Shown piece after piece: positions 56,350 through 64,000 of a DNA stretch of 64,000 nt (positions within the stretch are counted from its first letter, which is position 1; each line of letters begins with the position of its first letter). The stretch lies in the NCBI GenBank assembly GCA_028278425.1, contig JANQEJ010000348.1, forward strand, positions 1 to 64,000. The letters run 5' to 3'. The translations under genes and the position numbers were made by a program. The DNA is from Planctomycetota bacterium (GTDB lineage Bacteria; Planctomycetota; UBA1135; GCA-002686595). The notes under the pieces were generated by a model. It saw only the letters and a program-made list of their open reading frames with translations, ran no database searches and was not told the origin of the DNA.

Positions 56350-56825
56350 CGAAGGAAGTCCGCGCGCTTCTGATCCAGCTCGCCGCCTGGGCGCAGGAGG
56401 AGCTCGGCGCCCAACGCCGTCTCCGCGACGCCCTGTCCGAACAGGAGCAGGCCATCCGCCACGTCGACACCCAGGCGTTGTCGGAAACCGGAAAGAGAAT
56501 CGAGGAGGAGATCGCCGGCGGAGCGTCCCGCGAACGCCGGCGCGCGCGGCTCATGACCAAGCTCGGTCGCGCGTGGGCCGTCGACCCGAGCGCCCTCACG
56601 CTCGCGAGCATCTGCGAGCGCGCGGGCGACGGCGCGGAGGATCTCCTGCGGCTCCGCGGGGAGCTGCGCGAGGAGGCGGCGCAGGTCGCCCGGCACGGGC
56701 GCCGGATCACCGCGCTGGCGCGCTACCACGGCGGGCTCCTGGAGGAGGTGATGCGCGTCCTCGTCGGCGAGGCCGGCGACGCGAACGAGAAGCGCGAGGG
56801 TGTCCTCGTCAACGCGAAGGCCTGA
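56346..56825 (+). CDS. flgN: flagellar export chaperone FlgN
   Basis: The export chaperone for hook-junction proteins. The 159 residues are almost wholly helical and charged, like FlgN (LIQLAAWAQEELGAQRRLRDALSEQEQAIR; LREEAAQVARHGRRITALARYHGGLLEEVMRVL). Assignment rests on this pattern plus position before flgK and flgL, which are FlgN clients. It overlaps flgJ by four bases (ATGA), and flgK follows three bases later. Confidence 0.78.
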   Translation: MTKEVRALLIQLAAWAQEELGAQRRLRDALSEQEQAIRHVDTQALSETGKRIEEEIAGGASRERRRARLMTKLGRAWAVDPSALTLASICERAGDGAEDLLRLRGELREEAAQVARHGRRITALARYHGGLLEEVMRVLVGEAGDANEKREGVLVNAKA

Positions 56826-56828
56826 TCG

Positions 56829-59177
56829 ATGTCGCAGCTCTCCCTCAACACCGGCCTCAAATCGATCCTGACCGCCCGGTACATGCTGGCCACGATCGGG
56901 CACAACATCGCCAACGCGAACACGCCCGGCTACACGCGCCAGCGCGTCGAGATCGGAAACGACCCGCCGATCTCGCTCGGCGGCCTCCTCTTGGGATCAG
57001 GCGTCAGCGCGAGCAACGTGCAGCGCAGCGTCGACTCGCTCCTGAACCGCCGCATCCTGACGCAGGTGACCGTCTCCGGCCGCCTCGAGTCGCAGCTCGT
57101 CGGCATGACGGAGATCGAGGGTCTCCTCGGCGAGCTCGACGGCCAGGGCGTCGGCGGGCTGATGGACTCCTTCTTCACGTCCATCTCCGAGCTCTCGACC
57201 AACCCGGACGACGCCATCCTCGCGTCGGGCGTCGCCCAGGCGGCGGTCACGCTGAGCGCGCAGTTCAACGGGATCTCGAACAACCTGTCCGACCTGAAGC
57301 GCGACACGACCGCCGAGCTCGGCGTGCGCGTCGAGGAGGTCAACCTCCTCGCCGACCAGGTGCTCGCGCTCAACCTGGAGATCACGAAGATCGAGGCCAG
57401 CGGCTCGACGGCCAACGACCTGCGCGACCAGCGCGACGTGGCGCTCGAGGAGCTCTCGCGGCGCGTCGACACGCGCGTGATCGAAGAGGCGAACGGAGCG
57501 GTGCGCGTCCTCGTGGCGGGCAACACGCTCGTCAGCTCGGCGCGGGTGTACGAGCTCTCGGTCACGCAGACCCCCGGCGGCGACCCGGCGATCGAGATCG
57601 AGGGCTCGGACGGCTTCGTTCCGGTGAGCGGCGGAACGATTGGGGGGCTCCTGCGCATGGCCGGCAGCTTCGTCGGCGAGCTCTCCAGCGAGTTCGACCA
57701 GCTCGCTCACAACCTGATCCTGGAGCTGAACCGCCTCCACTCCACGGGCGTGCCCGCGAGCGGAGGGTTCAGCAACCTGACCGGGTCGAGCGCCATTCTC
57801 GACCTCGACAAGGACGGCGACCTGCGCGACGAGCTCCTCTCGAACGCCGGGCTGCCGTTCGACGTGTCGAGCGGCGTCTTGCTCGTCAACGTCAACGACG
57901 AGACGACGGGCGACGTCGACCAGCACCAGATCCAGATCTCCGAGACCCACACGACGGTCGGGGAGCTCCTCGATGCCTTGAACGACGTCCCGAACCTGTC
58001 GGCCGACCTCGACAGCTTCGGTCGCGTGCGGCTGCTCGCCGACGGCGGCTTCACGTTCGACTTCAGCGCGAAGCTCGACCAGAACCCCGACGCGATCGGG
58101 AGCTTCGGCGGCGGGCGGGCGTCCCTCGGCACCGGCGAGGAGCCGTTCGCGCTCGCGGACGGGGACACGCTCGACCTGACGGTTCCCGCGGGCGGCACCT
58201 CGCTCTCGATCGCCTTCAACACGGCCGACTTCGCCGACGTCAACGCGGCGACGGCCGCGGAGCTCGCGGCGGTGATTAACAACGATCCCGGTGCTCAGGC
58301 CGTCGGCATCGTCGCGGCCGACGTCAACGGGCGGCTGATCCTCCAGACGCTTGCCGAGGGCTCGACGGCCGACTTCACGGTCGACGGCGGCACTGTGCTC
58401 GGCGCGCTGGGCTGGGCCGGCTTCGCGGGCTCGACCGTCACCGGGCACGACAACGCGGTCGAAGCCAAGATCGCCGGCGCCTACACCGGCGACGGGGACG
58501 ACGTCTTCACCTTCGTGCCCAACATGGACGGCACGATCGGCACGACGCCGGGGCTGATCGTGGACGTGTTCGACGCGACCGGCAACAAGATCGCCTCGCT
58601 CGACGTCGGCGAAGGCTACACGCCCGGCGAGGAGCTCGCGGTGGCGGAGGGCATCACCGTCTCGTTCGGGCTGGGGGACCTGTCGGCCACCCACAACGAC
58701 GTCTTCGCGCTCGACGTCGTCGAGGACGCCGATACGAGCGACGTGCTGGTCGCGCTCGGCATCAACTCGCTCTTCGTCGGCACCGACGCGAGCGACATCG
58801 CCCTGCGCGAGGACATCGAGCTCGATCCGACGCTGATCTCGACGTCGGTCACTGGCTCGTCGGGCGACAACACGCTTCTGCTCGACGTCCTCGGCCTGCA
58901 GAACCAGGGCGTGGAGGGTCTCGAAGGCGCGACTTTCGGCCGCTTCTACGGCGACACGATCGGCAACTTCGGCTTCGAGCTGAGCTCGACCGTCGACGCG
59001 ATCGGCGCCAACGACTCGTTGCAGGCCAGCCTGGGCCTCCTGCGCGAGCAGGTGTCCGGCGTGAACGTGGACGAGGAGCTCGTCGACCTCGTCAAGTACG
59101 AGCAAGCGTTCCAGGCCGCCTCGCAGTTCATCACCGTCGTCAACGAGCTGAACGACGAGCTCCTGAACCTCCTCTGA
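56829..59177 (+). CDS. flgK: flagellar hook-associated protein FlgK (HAP1)
   Basis: The hook-filament junction protein. The 782 residues begin SQLSLNTGLKSILTARYMLATIGHNIANANTPGYTRQRVEIG. The N-terminal D0/D1 helices continue (QGVGGLMDSFFTSISELSTNPDD). The C-terminal coiled end is SGVNVDEELVDLVKYEQAFQAASQFITVVNELNDELLNLL, the standard FlgK finish. The middle (about 250-660) contains long Thr/Gly/Asp beta inserts. It ends one base before flgL. Confidence 0.94.
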   Translation: MSQLSLNTGLKSILTARYMLATIGHNIANANTPGYTRQRVEIGNDPPISLGGLLLGSGVSASNVQRSVDSLLNRRILTQVTVSGRLESQLVGMTEIEGLLGELDGQGVGGLMDSFFTSISELSTNPDDAILASGVAQAAVTLSAQFNGISNNLSDLKRDTTAELGVRVEEVNLLADQVLALNLEITKIEASGSTANDLRDQRDVALEELSRRVDTRVIEEANGAVRVLVAGNTLVSSARVYELSVTQTPGGDPAIEIEGSDGFVPVSGGTIGGLLRMAGSFVGELSSEFDQLAHNLILELNRLHSTGVPASGGFSNLTGSSAILDLDKDGDLRDELLSNAGLPFDVSSGVLLVNVNDETTGDVDQHQIQISETHTTVGELLDALNDVPNLSADLDSFGRVRLLADGGFTFDFSAKLDQNPDAIGSFGGGRASLGTGEEPFALADGDTLDLTVPAGGTSLSIAFNTADFADVNAATAAELAAVINNDPGAQAVGIVAADVNGRLILQTLAEGSTADFTVDGGTVLGALGWAGFAGSTVTGHDNAVEAKIAGAYTGDGDDVFTFVPNMDGTIGTTPGLIVDVFDATGNKIASLDVGEGYTPGEELAVAEGITVSFGLGDLSATHNDVFALDVVEDADTSDVLVALGINSLFVGTDASDIALREDIELDPTLISTSVTGSSGDNTLLLDVLGLQNQGVEGLEGATFGRFYGDTIGNFGFELSSTVDAIGANDSLQASLGLLREQVSGVNVDEELVDLVKYEQAFQAASQFITVVNELNDELLNLL

Positions 59178-59178
59178 C

Positions 59179-60618
59179 ATGACGCTTCGAATCAGCACCA
59201 GCTCGAACTACTCGCGCGTCCTGATGGGCCTGCGCTTGAACCAGGGCCGCCTCATCCGCAGCCAGGAGCAGGTCGCCACCGGCCGCTCGCTCCTGCGCCC
59301 GTCGGACGATCCGATCGGCGCGACACGCGCGCTTTCCCTGACCGGACGCATCGAGGGCGTCGCCCGTTTCCGCGGCGCGGTCGTCTCCGGCCTGAACGCC
59401 GTCGATTCCGCGGCCGCGAGCCTGGGCAGCGGCAGCCAGCTCCTCGCGGAAGCGCGCGAGCTCATCCTCCAGGGCATGAACGGCACGCTGGCGCAGGACG
59501 ACCGCGAGGCGCTGGCGACGGAGCTCGAGGTCCTGCGCCGCGAGCTCGTCGATCTGGCCAACACCCAGGCGGGCGGCCGCTACCTCTTCGGCGGCACGCT
59601 GACGAACCAACCGCCGTGGGTGGAGACCACCGTGGGCGGGCTGACCCGCGTCACCTACCGCGGCAACGAGGAAGAGCAGCGCATCCAGATCGGCGCCGAC
59701 GTCGAGATCGCCATCAACGTCACCGGCTCTTCCATCTTCGGCAAGTCGGAGCCCGCGGGGGCGGTCTTCGACGGCTTGACAGGTGTTCAAAGCGGCCTGA
59801 CCGCGGACGAGGGAAGCGGCTACGAGTACCTGCACCTGCGGCACGACTCGACCGACCCCGGCGCGATCGGGACGGTCGGCCTCGCGCTGGTGAACGGCGG
59901 CGCGGACGACACGATCCTGAACGCGCAGGACCTCGTCATCGACGCCGCGGCCGGCACCGTGCAGCTCGGCAACGGCGTCGTGCGGAACATCCCGCTGCCG
60001 GGCGACCCTGACTTAGCCGACTTCACGATCGCGAACGAGCTCGGCGGCGAGCTCCACCTCGACTTCACCGGCTTCACCGGGGCGGACTTCAACGGCACGG
60101 TGACCGGGAACGGCTCGATCTCGCTCGACGGGACCAACTTCACGGCGATCGACTTCAGCGAGACGGACCTCGAGCTGAAGAACGACGCCACGGGCTCGGT
60201 CCTGCACGTCGACACGACCGCGGTCGGGCGCGCGGGGAAGGAGACCGTCACCTTCGGCGGGTCGCTCAACCTCTTCGACGCGCTGCAGGGCGTCGTCGAG
60301 GACCTCCGCAACGCCGACGGCCTCGACCAGCAGGAGCTCGTGAACCGCCTGAACGTCCGCCTGGAGGAGCTCGACCGCGGCGGCGCGAACCTGCGGGTCG
60401 GCCTCGGCGTCCTCGGGGCCCGCAGCGCGCGTCTCCAATCGGCCGATGCGCGCCTCCAGGGCGTGGACCTCCAGCTCAACGGGCTTCTGTCCGAAACAAG
60501 AGATGCGGACCTTTCCGAGGCGGTGCTGGACCTCATGCAGGCGGAGCAGACGCTCCAGCTCGCCCAGGCGACCGGCGTGCGCTTGATCCAGACGACGCTC
60601 TTGAACTTCCTCGGCTAA
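59179..60618 (+). CDS. flgL: flagellar hook-associated protein FlgL (HAP3)
   Basis: The second junction protein. The 479 residues begin TLRISTSSNYSRVLMGLRLNQGRLIRSQEQVATGRSLLRPSDDPIGATRALSL. The flagellin-like D1 helix is QDDREALATELEVLRRELVDLANTQAGGRYLFGGT, and the C-terminus LSEAVLDLMQAEQTLQLAQATGVRLIQTTLLNFLG is typical. It is longer than enteric FlgL (about 317) because of beta inserts. No flagellin gene lies in the window. Confidence 0.93.
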   Translation: MTLRISTSSNYSRVLMGLRLNQGRLIRSQEQVATGRSLLRPSDDPIGATRALSLTGRIEGVARFRGAVVSGLNAVDSAAASLGSGSQLLAEARELILQGMNGTLAQDDREALATELEVLRRELVDLANTQAGGRYLFGGTLTNQPPWVETTVGGLTRVTYRGNEEEQRIQIGADVEIAINVTGSSIFGKSEPAGAVFDGLTGVQSGLTADEGSGYEYLHLRHDSTDPGAIGTVGLALVNGGADDTILNAQDLVIDAAAGTVQLGNGVVRNIPLPGDPDLADFTIANELGGELHLDFTGFTGADFNGTVTGNGSISLDGTNFTAIDFSETDLELKNDATGSVLHVDTTAVGRAGKETVTFGGSLNLFDALQGVVEDLRNADGLDQQELVNRLNVRLEELDRGGANLRVGLGVLGARSARLQSADARLQGVDLQLNGLLSETRDADLSEAVLDLMQAEQTLQLAQATGVRLIQTTLLNFLG

Positions 60619-60627
60619 CGAACGGCC

Positions 60628-60948
60628 ATGGCACAGCTTCCGATCTCCTCCGGCCCCAAGAGCCCTTCGCCCGATCCGATCCGGCGGACGGGCGCCGCCG
60701 AGCCCGCGCGCAAGCCCGAAGCCGAGAGCCCGGCCTTCCGGGCGCTGCTCGAGCGCTTGCAGAAGAGCGCGCAGGAGCTCGAACGGACGAGCGAGACCGT
60801 GGCGGACGCCGACCACTTGGCCGGCGCCGTCGATCAAGCGCGCGAATCCCTGACCGACGCGCTCTCCCTCAGCGACCAGCTTCTCGAGGCCTACCGCGCC
60901 GCGGAGCACCAGGCCCCCGACCCCGAGACGAAAGACGGTGACGCGTGA
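60628..60948 (+). CDS. small unknown protein at the end of the flagellar unit
   Basis: A 106-residue protein starting MAQLPISSGPKSPSPDPIRR. The N-terminal third is Pro/Ser-rich and disordered; a charged helix follows (AFRALLERLQKSAQELERTS, QARESLTDALSLSDQLLEAY). It is not a recognised family. Nine bases after flgL and overlapping the next gene (GTGA), it most likely belongs to the flagellar transcript. The disordered head plus helix is the shape of an anti-sigma, chaperone or rod-cap accessory, but this cannot be decided. Confidence 0.6.
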   Translation: MAQLPISSGPKSPSPDPIRRTGAAEPARKPEAESPAFRALLERLQKSAQELERTSETVADADHLAGAVDQARESLTDALSLSDQLLEAYRAAEHQAPDPETKDGDA

Positions 60949-62033
60949 ACGGACTTCTCAAAGTCGAGCCCGAGCACACCCGGCCCCTGATGGAGCGCGT
61001 CCTGCGCTCCGGCGGTGAGATCGCCGCCGAGTATCCTCTCGTCTTCCGCGACGACTTCCCCGGCGACGTGGTCGCGGTGGGCGAAGGCGAAGAGATCCGC
61101 TCCGCCGCGGCGATCCTTCAACGCGACTTCCTCACGCCGCAGGGCACCGTCTCGGTCGGTCTCATCGGCTCGGTGTCGACCGACCCGGCCTGGCAAGGCA
61201 AGGGACTCGCGACCCGCGTTCTGATCGAAGCCGAAGCGGAGCTCGAGCGCCGCGGCTGCCACATCGCGCTGCTCTGGGCCGACGACCCGAAGTTCTACTA
61301 CGCGCGCGGCTACCGCCCGATCGGCGCCGAGGTGGACTTCGTGATCCCCCGCGAGCTCGCAAAGCGACTGCCCAAGGCGGAGGGCGTGCGCCCCCTCGAG
61401 GACGCGGACACCGAAGCCCTGCACACGCTCTACGCGCGCCATCCCTCGCGCGTGGACCGCAGCGTCGATGAGACCGACGCGATGCTCGCGTGCCCCGGGA
61501 TGTCCACGCTCGCGCTCGAGCGCGACGGCGAGCTCGTCGCCTACGCCTGCCTCGGCCGCGGCTTCGACCTGCACGACGCGATCCACGAGTGGGGCGGCGC
61601 GGTCGACGACGTGCTCGCCCTGGTGCGCGCGCATCTCGAGCAGCGCTACGCCGACGGCGAGCCCGGCCGCGTGTTCCTGATGGCCCCTGTGGGCGCCGCG
61701 GAGCTGCTCCAGCGCCTCGACGAAGCCGGCACGGAGGGTCAGGTGGGCGTCCTCGGGCTGGCGAAGGTCTTGAGCCGCGAAGCCTGCGCCGACCTCTTGG
61801 ACCGCGCGCTGAAGCCCGACGGCGGCGCGGCGCTCGAGACCACCGAGGACGACACGCGCTTCGCCTTCCGCGGCACGAAGAGCGAAGGCTTCCTCGACGA
61901 CGAGACGCTGCTCGCGATCCTCTTCCCGGCCTACGGCCTCGACGCCGAGATCCAGGACTTCAAGGAAGGCTTCGGGCTCGAGGGCGCGAGCTTCCCGCTC
62001 GAGCCGTTCGCCTGGGGGCTGGACTCGATCTAG
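60945..62033 (+). CDS. GNAT family N-acetyltransferase
   Basis: A 362-residue acyltransferase. The first 150 residues hold the acetyl-CoA site: VGLIGSVSTDPAWQGKGLATRVLIEAEAELERRGCHIALLWADDPKFYYARGYRPIG, with the QGKGLAT loop as motif A. The rest (about 160-362) is a second domain, also GNAT-like, that resembles two-domain (Eis-like) proteins. The substrate is unknown. The GTG start overlaps the preceding gene's stop. It may be cotranscribed with the flagellar genes, which raises the possibility of a role in surface or flagellin modification. It shares its CTAG stop with the convergent gmhA-type gene. Confidence 0.78.
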   Translation: MNGLLKVEPEHTRPLMERVLRSGGEIAAEYPLVFRDDFPGDVVAVGEGEEIRSAAAILQRDFLTPQGTVSVGLIGSVSTDPAWQGKGLATRVLIEAEAELERRGCHIALLWADDPKFYYARGYRPIGAEVDFVIPRELAKRLPKAEGVRPLEDADTEALHTLYARHPSRVDRSVDETDAMLACPGMSTLALERDGELVAYACLGRGFDLHDAIHEWGGAVDDVLALVRAHLEQRYADGEPGRVFLMAPVGAAELLQRLDEAGTEGQVGVLGLAKVLSREACADLLDRALKPDGGAALETTEDDTRFAFRGTKSEGFLDDETLLAILFPAYGLDAEIQDFKEGFGLEGASFPLEPFAWGLDSI

Positions 62034-62620
62034 GGGTAGTTCCCCGGGAAGATCCGCCGCTCCACCGCCTCGATCACGACGTGGATCACCTTGATGTGCA
62101 TCTCCTGGATGCGGTCGGTGGTCGCCGCGACGGACGGGACGACGATGGGGATGTCGACCCGGTCGAGCATCTCTCCTCCGCCCTTGCCGAGGAGGCCGAC
62201 CGTCCGGATGTCCAGCTTGGACGCCGTCTCGACGGCGCGCAGGACGTTCGGGGAGTTGCCGCTGGTCGAGATCGCGAGCAGGAGATCGCCCTTCTTGCCG
62301 TAGGCCTCGACCTCGCGGGCGAAGACCTCCTCGTAGCCGAAGTCGTTGGCGATGCAGGTGAGGTGGCTCGGGTCGGAGAAGGCGACCGCGGGGAGGGGCC
62401 GGCGGTCGCTCCGAAAGCGGCCGGTCCACTCCTCGGCGAAGTGCATCGCGTCGCACATGCTGCCGCCGTTGCCGCAGGACATCAGAAGGCCGCCGTTCGC
62501 GAGCGTCTCCGCGGCGGCGTCGGCGAAGCGCTCGACGCTGGAGAGGCCGTCGGGGCTCTCGAGGAAGGCCTGCAGGGTCCGCGCGGCTTCCTCGAACGAG
62601 GCTCGGATGGAGTCGGACAT
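62030..62620 (-). CDS. gmhA: D-sedoheptulose 7-phosphate isomerase-type SIS protein (GmhA-like)
   Basis: Isomerises sedoheptulose 7-phosphate to heptose 7-phosphate for ADP-heptose of lipopolysaccharide or S-layer glycans. The 196 residues contain the SIS signature LLMSCGNGGSMCDAMHFAEE, followed by the GmhA-type WTGRFRSDRRPLPAVAFSD. LLLAISTSGNSPNVLRAVETA and the C-terminal TDRIQEMHIKVIHVVIEAVE also fit. The Cys in GNGGSMCDA is typical of this lineage. A stand-alone isomerase for another sugar phosphate is possible. No other heptose genes are seen. Confidence 0.88.
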   Translation of the reverse strand: MSDSIRASFEEAARTLQAFLESPDGLSSVERFADAAAETLANGGLLMSCGNGGSMCDAMHFAEEWTGRFRSDRRPLPAVAFSDPSHLTCIANDFGYEEVFAREVEAYGKKGDLLLAISTSGNSPNVLRAVETASKLDIRTVGLLGKGGGEMLDRVDIPIVVPSVAATTDRIQEMHIKVIHVVIEAVERRIFPGNYP

Positions 62621-62697
62621 GCGCTGAGTGTAACCACTCGGGCGTCGACCCTTGACGCACCGACTCCGCCCGCGATCATGGTTCGCCGCCGAAACCG

Positions 62698-63063
62698 ATG
62701 AAGCTCCTCGGAATCCTCGTTCTCCTCGCCGCCGGCGGGATCCTGCTGACGATCGCCGTCCGCGCCGGCGAGCCGGACTACGTCCCGCCCGAGGTGGATC
62801 GGGACCCCCCGGTGGTTCCGACGGAGCTCAGCGGCCCGGCTCCGCCCGGCTTCGTCGTCCGCGCCTACGACGTCGAGGGCATGTGCTGCTCGGGGTGCAG
62901 CGGCAAGATCTACGCGTCGCTCACCCGGATTGAGGGCGTCGAGGAGGCGTCGGTCGACTTCGTCCTCGGCACGGCAGCGGTCGTGGTCCCCGAGGACCTC
63001 GACGCCGCGCGGATCGAGCCCGCGCTCAACTTCGGGAAGTACACCGCGTCGCCGCGGCCGTAG
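62698..63063 (+). CDS. membrane-anchored heavy-metal-associated (HMA) domain protein
   Basis: A 121-residue protein with an N-terminal helix (MKLLGILVLLAAGGILLTIAV) acting as anchor or signal. A Pro-rich linker and a copper-chaperone-like HMA fold follow (YDVEGMCCSGCSGKIYASLTRIEGVEEASVDFVLGTAAVVV). The usual MxCxxC metal site reads MCCSGC, so an extra Cys is adjacent. It might deliver copper or act in metal-linked sensing. It stands alone, and its 3' end is close to the next gene. Confidence 0.8.
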   Translation: MKLLGILVLLAAGGILLTIAVRAGEPDYVPPEVDRDPPVVPTELSGPAPPGFVVRAYDVEGMCCSGCSGKIYASLTRIEGVEEASVDFVLGTAAVVVPEDLDAARIEPALNFGKYTASPRP

Positions 63064-63127
63064 GGTCCGAGAGCCACGTTTCGCGGCGCGGTGCTACCAT
63101 CGGGCATCGTTTGACCCGGAGGATTCT

Positions 63128-64000
63128 ATGCAGCTCTTCTTGCGCGCCCTCTTCGTGTTCTTGGTTAGCTCACCGGCGACCGCGGTCACCGACGTGCTTG
63201 TCGTCGCCGCGGACGGTTCGGGTGACTTCACCGACCTTCCCCTGGCGGTCGGAGGGGCGGCCGCGGGCGACACGCTGCTCGTGAAAGCGGGTACGTACTC
63301 CGGCTTCAGCGTCACCGGCAAAGGCTTGGTCATCACCGCCGAGCTCGGCGCGACGCCCGTCGTGGCCGGCAAGGTGACGGTCGCGGGCGTGGGAGGGGGC
63401 GCGACGCTCGTGCTCGACGGGCTGAGCGTCACCCCGGCGGCGGGTCGCGCCTTTGAAGCTTCGTCGTGCGCGGGGACGCTTTGGTTGGAGGATTGCACCC
63501 TTCTCGCCGGCCCGGGTTTCCCCACGCTTCCTTTCGACGACTGTGTCGGGATCGACGTCGACGATTGCGACGCCGTCGTCCTGCTGCGGACGGTCGCCAC
63601 CGCCGGGGACAGCTTCGGCCTCCTGCCCAACGGGCTGCAGGCGAACGACTCGGAAGTCCACGCCTACGACTGCACCTTCACCGGCGACCTGCACAGTCCG
63701 GGAGGCCGGGGCGCCTCGCTGGACGGCGGCTTCCTGTTCGCGTCCGGGACGACGTTTCGGGGCGGCGACGGCGAGGACGGAAGCGGCGGTCCCTTCGGCG
63801 GGTGCGACGGCGAGAACGGCGGGCACGCGCTGCAGCTCGTGAACGCGACCGCCGACACGATGGACTGCACGTTCGAGCCGGGCCAAGGCGGCCTCGCGTT
63901 CGGGGGCTGCTTCGACGGCAGCGACGGCGAGGACGTCTCCACGCTCGGCTCCACGCACACGACCATCGCCGGGTTCGCGCGCTCGTTCGCGGTGGACTCG
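63128..64000 (+). CDS. secreted parallel beta-helix-like protein, partial (C-terminus beyond window)
   Basis: The N-terminal 291 residues of an exported protein. GGAGGA five bases before the ATG is the best ribosome binding site here. A signal peptide (MQLFLRALFVFLVSSPATAV) is followed by VVAADGSGDFTDLPLAV, a common opening of pectate-lyase-type right-handed beta-helix proteins. Repeated short strands then follow (VTGKGLVITAELG; VLDGLSVTPAAG; LEDCTLLAGPG; VHAYDCTFTGD). Several Cys may form disulfides. The enzyme activity, if any, cannot be told. The gene continues beyond base 64000. Confidence 0.78.
   Translation, partial: MQLFLRALFVFLVSSPATAVTDVLVVAADGSGDFTDLPLAVGGAAAGDTLLVKAGTYSGFSVTGKGLVITAELGATPVVAGKVTVAGVGGGATLVLDGLSVTPAAGRAFEASSCAGTLWLEDCTLLAGPGFPTLPFDDCVGIDVDDCDAVVLLRTVATAGDSFGLLPNGLQANDSEVHAYDCTFTGDLHSPGGRGASLDGGFLFASGTTFRGGDGEDGSGGPFGGCDGENGGHALQLVNATADTMDCTFEPGQGGLAFGGCFDGSDGEDVSTLGSTHTTIAGFARSFAVDS

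Noticed and set aside
60619-60627. Terminator between flgL and the small downstream gene
   Set aside because: The gap is only nine bases and holds no hairpin. The genes are probably cotranscribed.

Overview
The window is high-GC, gene-dense bacterial DNA. It holds no rRNA, no convincing tRNA, no insertion sequence and no CRISPR array. Several traits suggest a flagellated, marine-type Planctomycetota bacterium: large secreted or membrane-anchored proteins with lineage-style C-terminal beta domains, a sulfatase-TPR protein, a beta-propeller/c-type cytochrome hybrid, weak use of Shine-Dalgarno sites, and frequent GTG or TTG starts. That placement is inference from gene content, and Acidobacteriota or Myxococcota relatives are not excluded.

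Layout. 1-1425: TRAP transporter dctQ-dctM, with dctM running off the left edge. 1542-9945: mixed housekeeping and unknown genes: a secreted HELGH metallopeptidase-like protein, a GPP34 protein convergent with a Tim44/TerB membrane protein, cystathionine beta-synthase, hisN-type phosphatase, and a tightly packed rnhC-dapF-small-protein run. 9955-18811: M48 peptidase, PQQ-type sugar dehydrogenase, flavin reductase, gyrA, a GatB/YqeY protein and a heparinase-like protein. 18816-23843 (minus): an apparent four-gene operon with two paralogous radical SAM/SPASM proteins (one fused to a sialidase-like propeller), a methyltransferase between them, and a TPR lipoprotein. 23893-36772: murJ, B12-dependent ribonucleotide reductase, ATP-dependent DNA ligase with a CPBP-like protein, a DUF4388 protein, a CDF transporter, and a DsbD-like protein whose thioredoxin motif contains an in-frame TGA. 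36769-47586: a repeat-domain membrane-anchored protein, sulfatase-TPR, feoAB followed by what looks like a remnant of an intradiol dioxygenase, rpiA, and the cytochrome-propeller protein. 47957-60948: flagellar rod, hook, ring and junction genes in two units (fliK-flgD-flgE and flgF to flgL plus a small unknown gene). 60945-64000: GNAT protein, gmhA-type isomerase, HMA protein, and a secreted protein cut off by the right edge.

Main points of interest. (1) The DsbD-like gene at 34457-36772 is best read as a selenoprotein. TGA replaces the first Cys of the C-terminal thioredoxin motif, the frame stays open for 96 more codons of homologous sequence, and a SECIS-like hairpin lies at the expected distance. 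(2) Two near-identical sigma-54 -24/-12 elements (18 of 19 bases) each sit 13-14 bases before the start codon of a flagellar unit. This predicts nearly leaderless flagellar mRNAs. (3) The radical SAM/methyltransferase/propeller operon looks like an uncharacterised modification system. (4) Four convergent gene pairs end on one shared CTAG, so both stop codons use the same four bases.
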